Positions 8,178 to 16,779 are shown, counted from the first letter of the stretch. The stretch is 27,436 nucleotides of DNA from Bacteroidota bacterium (GCA_023417785.1 JAEZEH010000092.1:1-27436); one strand, 5' to 3'. Notes: generated by a model from the letters alone, not told the origin. Made by a program: numbers and translations.

Positions 8178-8924
8178 CTATGGTTTGAGGGAGTATTTTG
8201 CGGACGACGAGTTTTTCACCCAACGCATACGGTATGCATTCATAGCTGTAACACCAAGCTTTCGCGTAAGGCGATGATTAACGTACGCGCCTACTATAGC
8301 GCCCACGCCAGGAATCAATTGCAGCAATTTGGCAAGGTCAATGTAGTCGCGATATTCCTGTTGGAACGTGCGCCAGTCAAAGTCACTAATGTTATCGGGG
8401 AGCTGTTGCTGAACCTCGTCCCAGTTCTCAATAATCCGATAAACGCCATTCCGGTGTTTCTGGCTCGAAAAGGTGAGCTGAAAGATGTGGAGAAGGTAAA
8501 CACGTTCCTTGTAGTTTCTGACGTCGGCACCATAAATTGAGGCGATTTCGTACAGCATTTTCATTTTGAGACTAAGCCAGATGGGAAAGTCGGCCATACC
8601 CAACAGAAAGCCACCGGCGCCGGTTACTGCCCCTTCGGCCGCTGCGGTCTTGCTGTAGAAGTTAATTTTTTCCTGCACCAGAAACTCGCGAACCTCGGCT
8701 TTCAAATCTTTGGATTCTTTCGGCGAAGAGACTTCCGCGCCGAATATGACGGCCCGCGTCATTTGTTTTAAGGCTGAAGTAATGACCTGATGAATCTTCT
8801 CGGGAATGATCCGGTTCACGCGATCCTGCATACTTTTGGAAAGTCCGTTGAGCAGCGACGGGCCCTTTTTCATTTCTGCCTGCCAGGAAGCCAGTTCGGC
8901 GGCTATGCGTTGCTCGTGGGTCAT
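8178..8924 (-). CDS. EcsC family protein
   Basis: The 248-residue protein lacks a signal peptide. It matches the EcsC family by layout: a charged N-terminal region, then a Gly/Ala-rich hydrophobic segment (EGAVTGAGGFLLGMADFP, about 97-114). A helix WLSLKMKMLYEIASIYG follows. Near the C-terminus is a second hydrophobic Gly-rich stretch (LLQLIPGVGAIVGAYVNH). The name comes from the third gene of the Bacillus ecs ABC-transporter operon, but the biochemical role is unknown and no ABC transporter is nearby. The start is ATG. The gap to the YceI gene is 72 bases, and the gap from the upstream receptor gene is 58 bases, occupied by a heptamer repeat. Confidence 0.88.
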   Translation of the reverse strand: MTHEQRIAAELASWQAEMKKGPSLLNGLSKSMQDRVNRIIPEKIHQVITSALKQMTRAVIFGAEVSSPKESKDLKAEVREFLVQEKINFYSKTAAAEGAVTGAGGFLLGMADFPIWLSLKMKMLYEIASIYGADVRNYKERVYLLHIFQLTFSSQKHRNGVYRIIENWDEVQQQLPDNISDFDWRTFQQEYRDYIDLAKLLQLIPGVGAIVGAYVNHRLTRKLGVTAMNAYRMRWVKNSSSAKYSLKP

Positions 8925-8931
8925 AAATGAA

Positions 8932-8952
8932 TTTCAGATTTCTCGTTTCAGA
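8932..8952. repeat. Heptamer tandem repeat, (TTTCWGA)-like, three units
   Basis: Three 7-bp units in register (TTTCAGA, TTTCTCG, TTTCAGA) lie in the 58-bp gap between the receptor gene stop and the EcsC start. The same heptamer family recurs at 27350-27377. Confidence 0.55.
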
Positions 8953-8982
8953 TTCCAAATTCCTAAAAACGGGAGGCAGGGG

Positions 8983-11394
8983 TCAGTCTTCGCCCATATC
9001 AAAGTCACCGTTGCCGTCGGGGCCGCCCTCACGTTGACGCGACTCCTTCTTCATGTTCAGCCTGTACGTAAACGTAAGCAGGAATTGTCGCACACGCCAT
9101 TGGTTTTCGCGTTCGGAGAAATATCCGTCTTCCGGACGTTCCACGATGTTTCGGAATTTCCGTGAGTTCAGAAGATCGCGGACCGCGAACGTCAGTGTGC
9201 CATCACCTTTCAATATATCTCTGGACAGCCCCAGGTCGATAAAATACATCGATTTGTCGCGGCCCTGTGGCGTCTCTCGCGGAGCGCGGTAATTAAAACC
9301 TGTCTGAAAATCCCACTTGTCGAAGAACGTTATTCGTGAAGTGGTACGCATAGTCCATGTGTACGTGTCCGCGAAGAAATTATCGTCGCCATAACTGCCT
9401 TCGGTAATGGCGCGGTAAAAGTTTGCGTTTGTGTTCAGGCGCCAGACGCGCACCGGATTCCACGAAAGGTTAAGCTCAAGTCCGTATGCATCTTCCGTAC
9501 CAAGGTTCACCGGGAAACTCCGTGTGAAACCTACAGAATCGATAATGGGAATTCGTTGCACTACGCCGGTTCTATACCGGTAGTACACGCTGGAAAGAAA
9601 AGATCCCGACTCCCAGTTTACGAGATAACCAGCTTCAATTGAATTGGTGTACTCTGGTCGCAGGTTTGGATTGCCGACAAAGATATCGCGGTTATTACTG
9701 TAATTTGAGAACGGCATCAGTTCCCTGAATCTGGGACGGCTTAAGCGATAGCTATAGCTAAGTTGAACCGTGCGATCCGGCGAGAACTGATACGACAAAT
9801 GCGCGCTTGGAAACACGTTAAAATAGTTTTGATATTCCTTCTGATTATCTTCGACTAATTCCACAGCGATATCTGAAAGTTCGCCGCGAAGTCCCGCCTG
9901 CCACGAAAACCGGTTCATTTCATTGCCGATGATAAAGTAGGCTGCGTGAATGTTTTCGGTATAAATCAGATTGTTGTTCAATTCATCCTTGATGATCCAC
10001 GCGCCGGTTTCGGTATCCTGATCCTCAACACTGAAGTCGTTGTCGATAACGCGTAGCGTGCTTTTCAACCCGGCTTCCCATCGGCCTTTCTCTCCGAAAG
10101 GATGAACATAATCCAGTTGGGCAAGAGCGTTGCGCTCGTTTTCGGTGTTGCTGGACCGCTGGAAGCCAACCGAGTCACGCGTCACATTAGTTTCGGTGAA
10201 AGTAGCATTTTCCGTTTCAACGTTCTCAATCCATTTCACATCAGCTGTCAGCAATCTGCCCTGGCGGTCGTAGTCTTTCCGATAACTGAGAGAAATTTCA
10301 GAATTTGTCTCAGGCTCTTCTTCGCGTTCGTTTCGTATCACCGTTTGCGCGAGCTGATCGTTCCCATCATAGTCGTGGAAAATGTTTTCTGATTTGTTCA
10401 GCCCGTTTGATCGGCGGATGATGAACGACCCGGTCAGCACATTCTTATCGTTGAAATAGTAATCCAGGCCGGCGCGTAGGTTATGGGATTTATCGCTTCT
10501 CACGCGGTCGTTGAATTGATAATAGGAGAATGTCGTGTCAGGCCGGTCGAACCGCTGAAATGAATTGCCGCGTCCCGGACCGGAACGATAGGCAAAACCG
10601 TAGCTCGTAAAAAAGTTAAGATTCTCCCGTCGGAAGTTTACGTTCGCGGAAGCGCCATAATTATCCGGGTACCCGCCATTAAGTGAGAACGAACCATTAA
10701 CACCCTGGCGGTTTTCTTTTTTCAGAATGATGTTGATAATCCCCACCTCACCCTCGGCGTCATATCTCGCCGACGGGTTGGTAATTACTTCAACACTCTC
10801 GATAAGATTGCCCTGAAGTTGTCGCAACGCATCCGCTGTGCTGATTCCGGCCAGGCCCGAGGGTTTGCCGTCAATAAGTATGCGAACATTCTGGCTGCCC
10901 CGTAAACTGATGTTGCCTTCAACGTCGACAGTGACGGATGGCACATTGTCGAGGATCTCGGATGCGCTGCCGCTGATGTTACTCAAATCCTTGCCCACCT
11001 GAAAAACCCGCTTATCAAGATATAATTCCATCTGACTCTTTTCACCCTGAACGACGACCGACTCGAGAATCTGCGACGATGCGCTGAGTTGAACGGTGTT
11101 TAAGTTGACATTACGGTTCAGATCAATATTTGCGACTGTCTTTGATTCGTAAGAAAGAAACGACACCTGCAGATAATACTGGCCCTCCTTCGCTTCGATG
11201 GAAAAGTTTCCACCATCGTCGGAAACCGCTCCTGTAACGAGTGTTGAATCATTGGTATAAAGCGCAGCATTCGCAAAGGGGATGGCAACATTATTGTTGT
11301 CAGTTACCTTGCCCCGGAGCGTATGGGTCTTCTGCGCGAACATCGAAAGGTTCCCCAAGACAAAGAAAAGGATAAGTATCAGGCGTTTATTCAT
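8983..11394 (-). CDS. Outer-membrane beta-barrel receptor (TonB-dependent receptor-like) with carboxypeptidase-regulatory N-domain
   Basis: The 803-residue protein begins with a signal peptide (MNKRLILILFFVLGNLSMFAQ). Residues about 25-105 are a carboxypeptidase-regulatory-like domain (LRGKVTDNNNVAIPFANA). Residues about 120-225 are a plug domain with DNVPSVTVDVEGNISLRGS and ILIDGKPSG. The remainder is a long barrel with many aromatic strands (LSYSYRLSRPRFRELMPFS, NPNLRPEYTNSIEAGY), of the OMP_b-brl_3 type. The C-terminus has a short Gly/Asp-rich tail after the last strand. There is no adjacent SusD-like gene, so it is not a SusCD pair and the cargo is unknown. The gene is divergent from a two-component system, which might control it. 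Confidence 0.9.
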   Translation of the reverse strand: MNKRLILILFFVLGNLSMFAQKTHTLRGKVTDNNNVAIPFANAALYTNDSTLVTGAVSDDGGNFSIEAKEGQYYLQVSFLSYESKTVANIDLNRNVNLNTVQLSASSQILESVVVQGEKSQMELYLDKRVFQVGKDLSNISGSASEILDNVPSVTVDVEGNISLRGSQNVRILIDGKPSGLAGISTADALRQLQGNLIESVEVITNPSARYDAEGEVGIINIILKKENRQGVNGSFSLNGGYPDNYGASANVNFRRENLNFFTSYGFAYRSGPGRGNSFQRFDRPDTTFSYYQFNDRVRSDKSHNLRAGLDYYFNDKNVLTGSFIIRRSNGLNKSENIFHDYDGNDQLAQTVIRNEREEEPETNSEISLSYRKDYDRQGRLLTADVKWIENVETENATFTETNVTRDSVGFQRSSNTENERNALAQLDYVHPFGEKGRWEAGLKSTLRVIDNDFSVEDQDTETGAWIIKDELNNNLIYTENIHAAYFIIGNEMNRFSWQAGLRGELSDIAVELVEDNQKEYQNYFNVFPSAHLSYQFSPDRTVQLSYSYRLSRPRFRELMPFSNYSNNRDIFVGNPNLRPEYTNSIEAGYLVNWESGSFLSSVYYRYRTGVVQRIPIIDSVGFTRSFPVNLGTEDAYGLELNLSWNPVRVWRLNTNANFYRAITEGSYGDDNFFADTYTWTMRTTSRITFFDKWDFQTGFNYRAPRETPQGRDKSMYFIDLGLSRDILKGDGTLTFAVRDLLNSRKFRNIVERPEDGYFSERENQWRVRQFLLTFTYRLNMKKESRQREGGPDGNGDFDMGED

Positions 11395-11544
11395 AGCAGC
11401 ACAAGTTCAAATCACTACTTAAAAATTTGAAGCCATTAAGGTCGGATGGTCGAACAACGTTGTATCCGGCGGATTTTTTTAAGAAAGTAGTAACCATTGC
11501 TCTGCTTCCCGCCGTATTATTGCTGACCGGATTCCACCGACCGA
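11395..11544. promoter_or_regulatory. Divergent promoter region between the receptor and the histidine kinase
   Basis: This 150-bp gap must hold promoters for both directions. It contains a perfect 10-bp palindrome, ACAACGTTGT, at 11454-11463, which is a possible operator. No -33/-7 pair of high quality was found for either gene. Confidence 0.35.
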
Positions 11545-13113
11545 ATGAAAAGCTCTTTAAACAAGATCACCCTGGCGTTTCTCTTGCTTGCCCTTCTGCC
11601 TGCCGGGTACCTGATCTATGAGCTGATGTCGTGGACCAGAAACGAGAAACTCATACACGACATTTATCAAAACCAGCTCGATGCCGTTTTGTTTTCAGTG
11701 AATCAGTATTCGGATGACATTGTGAGCAGCTGGGCCAACAAAATCAATATCGCGCTGACGCGCCAGTCCCCGGCGACCTTCGACACCTTACCCGGACTTG
11801 ATATCAACAGTGTACCGTTGCTTTACCTGTCTGATGGAAAAAATGTGAAGCATTCTATCCGGCTCAACGCCGATAGCATACCTGAAAAACTCCAGGATTG
11901 GGCCGCGGAATTCGAAGACAGGGAACGTGATCGTATTGATAAACTGCGAACCTACTTTGAGGCAGGATTTCGTAAAATTGAACCGTCTGACACGTTGGTT
12001 AATGACCGTTTTGTTCCATTGACTTTTATTCTTGATGACGATGTTCATATTTATCGGTTTGCCATCATTTTTCTCGACCTGGACAAGTTTATTTCCCATA
12101 ACCTGGGCCCGAAAATGCAATCCGTCGCGGGTGATAAGTTTGTTATTTCGGCCTACCGAAACCATGGCAGCACACTGATCTATTCCACCGTAAACCAATA
12201 TGGCAGTGATCAGGCGCCGACCACTGATGTTCAGGAAGATTTCCGGAAGCCCTTCTGGTTGATCCCGGGATATGACCTTGGGATTCAGATGAAAGAAGCC
12301 TCGCTCACGCACCTTGTAAACGATCGCACCCGAACGAGTGTCATCGTGCTCGTTGTTTTATTGGTTGTTCTTGCGGCCGGATTGGTGCTGGTGTACCGGA
12401 ATATTCGTTATCAGGTCCGGTTATCGGAAGCAAAAAGTGAGTTCGTGTCCAACGTTTCGCATGAAATACGAACCCCGCTTTCGCTGATAAGCATGTATGC
12501 TGAAACGCTTGAGATGAATCGCGTGCCCGAATCGAAGAAACAGGAGTACTATGCGATAATATCCAAAGAGACGGCCCGATTGTCCGGGATCGTGAACCGG
12601 ATTCTTAACTTTTCAAAGATGGACGCGAACAAAAAAGTGTATTCGCGCGCTATCATTGATCTGAATCAGCTTTGTAAGGAAGTACTCGATGCGTACGCCG
12701 GACATTTACAGGAGAAAGGATTTGAAGTTGAGTTTTCACCCTCATCTGAGGCCGGAACCATCGAAGGGGATCGTGAGTCCATTGGCGAAGCATTCCTCAA
12801 CCTGGTTGATAACGCGATGAAATATAGCAGCGATGCCAGAACCATTCATGTGCGTACAGGTCAGCGCGAAACGAATACTTATGTGGAAGTCGAAGACCAC
12901 GGTATCGGGATACCGCGCGCGTATCAGAAAGACATTTTCGAACAATTCTATCGCGCGCCAATGGGCAACGTTCATCAGACTAAAGGCTCAGGGCTTGGTC
13001 TTACCATTGTAAAAAAAACCATGGAGGCGCACCGCGGGCGGGTAGAGGTTGAAAGTGCCCTCGACAAGGGAAGTAAATTCCGTTTAATCTTTCCAACATT
13101 AATCGCGCAATAA
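11545..13113 (+). CDS. Membrane sensor histidine kinase
   Basis: The 522-residue kinase has one membrane helix at about 8-27, an extracytoplasmic sensor region at 29-263 with no recognised domain, and a second helix at about 265-284. There is no obvious HAMP. The HisKA motif NVSHEIRTPL places the phosphoacceptor at His306. The ATPase domain has the N box around Asn423 (NLVDNAMKYS), G1 at 451-457 (DHGIGIP), an F box (FEQFYR) and G2 at 481-486 (GSGLGL). An in-frame stop at 11524-11526 leaves ATG 11545 as the natural start. The TAA overlaps the ATG of the response regulator by one base, so the two are translationally coupled. The signal sensed is unknown. The downstream sugar-binding-like operon and the divergent receptor are candidate targets. 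Confidence 0.93.
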   Translation: MKSSLNKITLAFLLLALLPAGYLIYELMSWTRNEKLIHDIYQNQLDAVLFSVNQYSDDIVSSWANKINIALTRQSPATFDTLPGLDINSVPLLYLSDGKNVKHSIRLNADSIPEKLQDWAAEFEDRERDRIDKLRTYFEAGFRKIEPSDTLVNDRFVPLTFILDDDVHIYRFAIIFLDLDKFISHNLGPKMQSVAGDKFVISAYRNHGSTLIYSTVNQYGSDQAPTTDVQEDFRKPFWLIPGYDLGIQMKEASLTHLVNDRTRTSVIVLVVLLVVLAAGLVLVYRNIRYQVRLSEAKSEFVSNVSHEIRTPLSLISMYAETLEMNRVPESKKQEYYAIISKETARLSGIVNRILNFSKMDANKKVYSRAIIDLNQLCKEVLDAYAGHLQEKGFEVEFSPSSEAGTIEGDRESIGEAFLNLVDNAMKYSSDARTIHVRTGQRETNTYVEVEDHGIGIPRAYQKDIFEQFYRAPMGNVHQTKGSGLGLTIVKKTMEAHRGRVEVESALDKGSKFRLIFPTLIAQ

Positions 13114-13796
13114 TGGCACGAATACTAATCGTCGACGATGAACCAAACATGATACGCGGCCTGGCCGACAACCTGACTTTCGAAGGTTACGACATCAGCT
13201 CGGCGAGTAACGGTGTGGAGGGTTTGGAGAAAATCATAGGTGGACATTTCGACCTTGTAGTACTTGATGTGATGATGCCTGAAATGTCGGGATTCGACGT
13301 ATGTAAAAGGGTCCGTGCCAGGGGCATAGACGTTCCCATTATTTTCCTTACGGCGAAAGGCGAGGAGATTGATAAAGTGATTGGCTTCGAACTGGGTTCC
13401 GACGACTACATAACAAAACCTTTCAGTGTTCGTGAACTTCTCGCCCGAATAAAGGCAATTCTCCGGCGCAAAGGCCCTTCCACCCAACCCGATGATGCCG
13501 TGCAGATTGGCAGGCTAAAGGTAAATTTCACAGCCTATACAGCCCATGATGAAAGCGGTACCGAGATCAGGATGTCGCACAAGGAGTTTGCCATACTGCA
13601 GTATCTGGTCGCGCATGCCAATCAGATCATCACCAGGCATGACCTGCTCGAAAAAGTGTGGGGCTATGATGAAACACCCACCACCCGCACCGTCGACAAC
13701 TTTATGGTCCGACTCCGGCAAAAAGTCGAACATGATCCCGACAGTCCGAGGATTATCCTGACAGTGCATGGGACGGGGTATAAGCTTATTCATTGA
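13113..13796 (+). CDS. OmpR/PhoB-family response regulator
   Basis: The 227-residue regulator has an N-terminal receiver with the acidic pair Asp8-Asp9, phosphoacceptor Asp52 (VVLDVMMPEMSG), Thr81 and Lys103 (ITKPFS). A C-terminal winged-helix DNA-binding domain follows from about residue 128, with MSHKEFAILQYL and the recognition region TTRTVDNFMVRLRQK, ending in HGTGYKLIH. All phosphorylation residues are present, so it should be a normal partner of the overlapping kinase. Members of this family bind direct repeats spaced about one helical turn apart, and such repeats occur directly downstream at 13824-13849. Confidence 0.95.
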   Translation: MARILIVDDEPNMIRGLADNLTFEGYDISSASNGVEGLEKIIGGHFDLVVLDVMMPEMSGFDVCKRVRARGIDVPIIFLTAKGEEIDKVIGFELGSDDYITKPFSVRELLARIKAILRRKGPSTQPDDAVQIGRLKVNFTAYTAHDESGTEIRMSHKEFAILQYLVAHANQIITRHDLLEKVWGYDETPTTRTVDNFMVRLRQKVEHDPDSPRIILTVHGTGYKLIH

Positions 13797-13823
13797 TGGC
13801 AGTTACCGCCTAAACCTCAAGCC

Positions 13824-13849
13824 TGTTACAAAATGTTACAATTGTTTAC
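13824..13849 (+). promoter_or_regulatory. Candidate binding site for the OmpR-family regulator (TGTTACA direct repeats)
   Basis: TGTTACA occurs at 13824-13830 and again at 13834-13840, a 10-bp step. A degenerate third copy TGTTTAC is at 13843-13849. Spacing of about one turn is typical of OmpR/PhoB boxes. The site lies between the regulator gene and the candidate -7 box of the next operon. Confidence 0.45.
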
Positions 13850-13881
13850 CGCGGGGTGACACCGTCCGTTAATGGCTCACG

Positions 13882-13889
13882 TATTTTTG
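13882..13889 (+). promoter_or_regulatory. Candidate -7 box for the double-module operon
   Basis: TATTTTTG fits TAnnTTTG exactly and lies 38 bases before the ATG at 13928. No TTG -33 element is seen at the usual distance. This would fit a promoter needing an activator bound at the upstream repeats. Confidence 0.45.
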
Positions 13890-13927
13890 GTTATAGTTTC
13901 TGAAGAACTCTTAAAACCAGCAAAGTT

Positions 13928-15004
13928 ATGTACGTCTTTAAAAGTATCAATCGCCCTGTTATCATGTTGTTTGCGGTCTCAATGGCCCTCTTCGGGCAGG
14001 CATGTGGGCAGGAGAAAGAAAAGTTGGTCAATCTTTCGGGCGACTGGCTTTTTTCCCTGGGTGACAACATGAAGTTTGCAAAACCGGAGTATGATGATTC
14101 GGATTGGGAGAAAATCTATGTTCCTTCCAACTGGCAACGCGAAGGCTTCAGAAACTATCACGGCTATGCGTGGTACCGCCGTACCTTCAAGGCGGATTTT
14201 TCCGGTAAAGATCCTATCTATCTTGAGCTGGGGAAAGTAGACGATGTGGATGAGGTTTATGTCAATGGCCATTTTATTGGGCGGACCGGCGGGTTTCCCC
14301 CTGAGTACTTCACGGCCTATAGCTACCCCAGGAAGTATCATGTCCCTGCCGAATACCTGAATCTTCGCGGAAAGAACGTGATCGCGGTGCGCGTGTACGA
14401 TGAGGTTGGTGAAGGGGGAATCATGGGGTCCTCGTCAGCGATTGGCCTTTATAGTTATCCGAACTATTCCGACAACAGCGTCAACCTGTTTGGGCAGTGG
14501 AAGTTTCATCTTGGCGATGACGCGGGCTGGGCATCGCCAACACTGAATGACGACGACTGGGAAAAGATACTCGTGCCTGCCACCTGGGAATCGCAAGGCT
14601 TCACCAATTACGATGGGTTTGCCTGGTATCGCAAAAGCGTCAGGCTTCCAGCCAGCTTCAATACCCGTGACCTGATACTGCTTATTGGTAAGATCGATGA
14701 CCTTGATCAGGTCTATGTAAACGGCAGGCTTGTCGGAGGAACCGGTAAGATTGAAAAGAAGTGGGCTACCGATGAAGAATGGCGCAAGTTCAGGACCTAT
14801 GATATCCCGGACGGACTTCTTCAGGCCGGAAAATACAATGTAATCGCTGTTCGCGTTTACGACGAGAGGGGAAATGGTGGGATTTACGAAGGACCCGTCA
14901 CGCTATTGCCTGAAAAAGAGTACAAGGAGTTTTGGAGAAAATACCGAATGAACAGAAGCTCCAGTGAAAATTTTTTCAACTGGCTTTCGGAGTATTTTGA
15001 TTAA
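13928..15004 (+). CDS. Secreted protein of two GH2-type sugar-binding-like modules
   Basis: The 358-residue protein has a signal peptide (MLFAVSMALFGQACGQ region). Cys26 might be lipidated, although the -3 residue is not typical. Two homologous jelly-roll modules fill the rest, at about residues 33-177 and 184-330. Each has the series GxWxF, DWEKI.VP..W, GF..Y.G.AWYR, IDD.D.VYVNG, and N.IAVRVYDE. These are the marks of the N-terminal sugar-binding domain of GH2 beta-galactosidase-like enzymes. No GH2 immunoglobulin-like or TIM-barrel catalytic domain is present, so enzyme activity is not expected. Carbohydrate binding is inferred from the fold only. A related two-module protein follows 10 bases later. 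The gene follows the two-component system and probably depends on it. Confidence 0.8.
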   Translation: MYVFKSINRPVIMLFAVSMALFGQACGQEKEKLVNLSGDWLFSLGDNMKFAKPEYDDSDWEKIYVPSNWQREGFRNYHGYAWYRRTFKADFSGKDPIYLELGKVDDVDEVYVNGHFIGRTGGFPPEYFTAYSYPRKYHVPAEYLNLRGKNVIAVRVYDEVGEGGIMGSSSAIGLYSYPNYSDNSVNLFGQWKFHLGDDAGWASPTLNDDDWEKILVPATWESQGFTNYDGFAWYRKSVRLPASFNTRDLILLIGKIDDLDQVYVNGRLVGGTGKIEKKWATDEEWRKFRTYDIPDGLLQAGKYNVIAVRVYDERGNGGIYEGPVTLLPEKEYKEFWRKYRMNRSSSENFFNWLSEYFD

Positions 15005-15014
15005 GAGCAGATAT

Positions 15015-16016
15015 ATGAGCAGATGGATTATTTGGACGTTGCTGGCAGTGGCTGTTGTGCCTGCGTATGGGCAGCGTGACGGGAATTGGAAACAGGTTAT
15101 AGACTTGAGAGGGAGGTGGCTTTTTTCCATCGGCGACAATGCCCGATGGGCAGATCCAGCCTACAACCATAGAGACTGGGAAACGATATCGGTCCCGTCG
15201 AAGTGGGAGGATCAGGGATTCAATGGATACGATGGCTACGCCTGGTATCGCAATACGTTCGATGGTACACTACTCAAGGATCAGCAGCTTACTTATACAC
15301 TGATTCTCGGCTATATCGATGATGTGGATGAAGTTTACGTCAATGGTGTGAAGATCGGATCGTCGGGCGCGTTTCCACCCAGGTTTAATACCGCATATAA
15401 TGCAAGGCGGGCGTACAACATTCCGCGGGAAGCGATCCGGTTCAATGGCAAGAACGTGATTGCTGTTCGCGTGTACGATGCCGGCATAGAAGGTGGTATC
15501 GTAAAAGGCGACATCGGCATCTACATCGACGAAGACGCGAAAGCTTTCGCGGTTAATCTGAAAGGGGTATGGGACTTCACCACAGAACGTCGCAATTTTG
15601 CGGTTCGCGAAGTTGAGCGGAGGAGCGATCGCACGCCTTCTGGCAAAGCCTCGTGGACAACGCTGAACGTGCCCGGGCCCTGGGAGCATCAGGGCTTCGA
15701 ACATTTCGACGGAACAGCGTGGTACAGGAAGCAGTTCTTCGTTCCCAAATCGCTGGAAGGGGAGGACCTTGTTTTGCTGTTGGGACGGATCGATGATTAC
15801 GATGAAACCTATCTGAACGGTAAACTGGTCGGCTCCACCAATCAGTACGACAAGCTCCGTGTGTACCATCTTCCCGCGGACGTTATTCGCCCCGGAGCCA
15901 TAAATCTTTTATTGATCTACGTGGCCGACTACGGTGGCAACGGCGGCATTTATGACGGCCCGGTGGGCATTATGAAGCAGTCGCAGTTTACGCGGTTTAT
16001 GAGGTGGCGGGGTTGA
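15015..16016 (+). CDS. Secreted protein of two GH2-type sugar-binding-like modules, paralogue of the preceding gene
   Basis: The 333-residue protein starts at ATG 15015, which gives the signal peptide MSRWIIWTLLAVAVVPAYGQ; the longer frame from 14964 overlaps the previous gene and is not needed. Module 1 (about 27-175) is close to module 1 of the preceding gene, sharing GRWLFSIGDN, DGYAWYR, YIDDVDEVYVNG and GKNVIAVRVYD. Module 2 (about 182-330) has diverged, with an insertion rich in Arg (REVERRSDR), but keeps DGTAWYR, RIDDYDETYLNG and GNGGIYDGP. No catalytic domain follows. The two genes form an operon with a 10-bp gap, probably from gene duplication. Confidence 0.8.
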   Translation: MSRWIIWTLLAVAVVPAYGQRDGNWKQVIDLRGRWLFSIGDNARWADPAYNHRDWETISVPSKWEDQGFNGYDGYAWYRNTFDGTLLKDQQLTYTLILGYIDDVDEVYVNGVKIGSSGAFPPRFNTAYNARRAYNIPREAIRFNGKNVIAVRVYDAGIEGGIVKGDIGIYIDEDAKAFAVNLKGVWDFTTERRNFAVREVERRSDRTPSGKASWTTLNVPGPWEHQGFEHFDGTAWYRKQFFVPKSLEGEDLVLLLGRIDDYDETYLNGKLVGSTNQYDKLRVYHLPADVIRPGAINLLLIYVADYGGNGGIYDGPVGIMKQSQFTRFMRWRG

Positions 16017-16291
16017 AGGTGACAACACCACGTCGCGAGTACTATTTACGCATACTTTTTTTGGATAGCGGTTCGGAGCCGAAGACGACATCGCGAGCCT
16101 TCAATTCCGGCGGTGTGATAATGGCGGATTGTTATTAATTAGCAGAAGAGGACATTAACCGCATGGATTGTTTGTAATAAACCACCATTCAATCGGGGTA
16201 CCACGCATAGTCACTGCGACCCGGTTTTCAATATGATGTTTCTTACTTACCATTTTTATTCGCGATCAGTTCTAAGGCTACCGTGCTAATG

Positions 16292-16717
16292 CTACTCCGT
16301 CCCGACCAACGTAATTACTATACGCCGGGTCCCGCCATTGTCGCGGTGTTCACACAGGTAAATCCCCTGCCAGATACCGAGATTCAATTCGCCATTCGTT
16401 ACAGGAATAGTTACCGAACTTCCGAGTAGCGATGCCTTGAGGTGCGCCGGCATATCGTCCGGACCTTCGCTGGTATGACGATAATACGGAGCATTCTCGG
16501 GTACCATTTTATTGAAGTGACTTTCAAAATCAACGCGTACTGACGGATCAGCATTTTCATTGATAGATAAACTTGCTGAAGTGTGCTTAATAAAGACCTG
16601 AAGCTGGCCTACGCGAATGTTGCGCAATTCCGGCAAAGCCTTTTCTACAGTAGAAGTAATAAGGTGAAAGCCGCGACGAACCGCAGGCAGACTTATTTCT
16701 TTTTGAAAGAATTTCAT
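16292..16717 (-). CDS. yjbQ: YjbQ family protein (UPF0047)
   Basis: The 141-residue protein covers the whole family length of about 140. It has the conserved segments HTSASLSINENAD, the SHFNKMVPE region, DDMPAHLKASLLGSS, and LGIWQGIYLCEH. YjbQ proteins fold as a beta barrel. Some complement thiamine-phosphate synthase mutants weakly, which is why databases label them secondary thiamine-phosphate synthase; the physiological role is unsettled. The protein is probably cytosolic and has no signal peptide. It is transcribed alone and divergently from the AraC-type regulator. Confidence 0.93.
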   Translation of the reverse strand: MKFFQKEISLPAVRRGFHLITSTVEKALPELRNIRVGQLQVFIKHTSASLSINENADPSVRVDFESHFNKMVPENAPYYRHTSEGPDDMPAHLKASLLGSSVTIPVTNGELNLGIWQGIYLCEHRDNGGTRRIVITLVGTE

Positions 16718-16779
16718 ATGACTTGATATGACGTTTGTACGTTCGATGGAATCAAATCAAATATGGTGAGCACTCGTGA

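Noticed and set aside
11427..11621. 64-codon plus-strand frame with a hydrophobic stretch (KKVVTIALLPAVLLLTGF) before the histidine kinase
   Set aside because: It overlaps the kinase start by 77 bases in another frame, and its C-terminal half is only an alternate reading of kinase codons. The hydrophobic part is suggestive but there is no other support.
15270..15869. 199-codon minus-strand frame
   Set aside because: It is antisense to the second double-module gene and has no signal peptide or recognisable motif.
13928..16016. Polysaccharide utilisation locus
   Set aside because: There is no SusC/SusD pair and no catalytic glycoside hydrolase beside the sugar-binding-like modules; the TonB receptor lies on the other side of the two-component genes and has no SusD.
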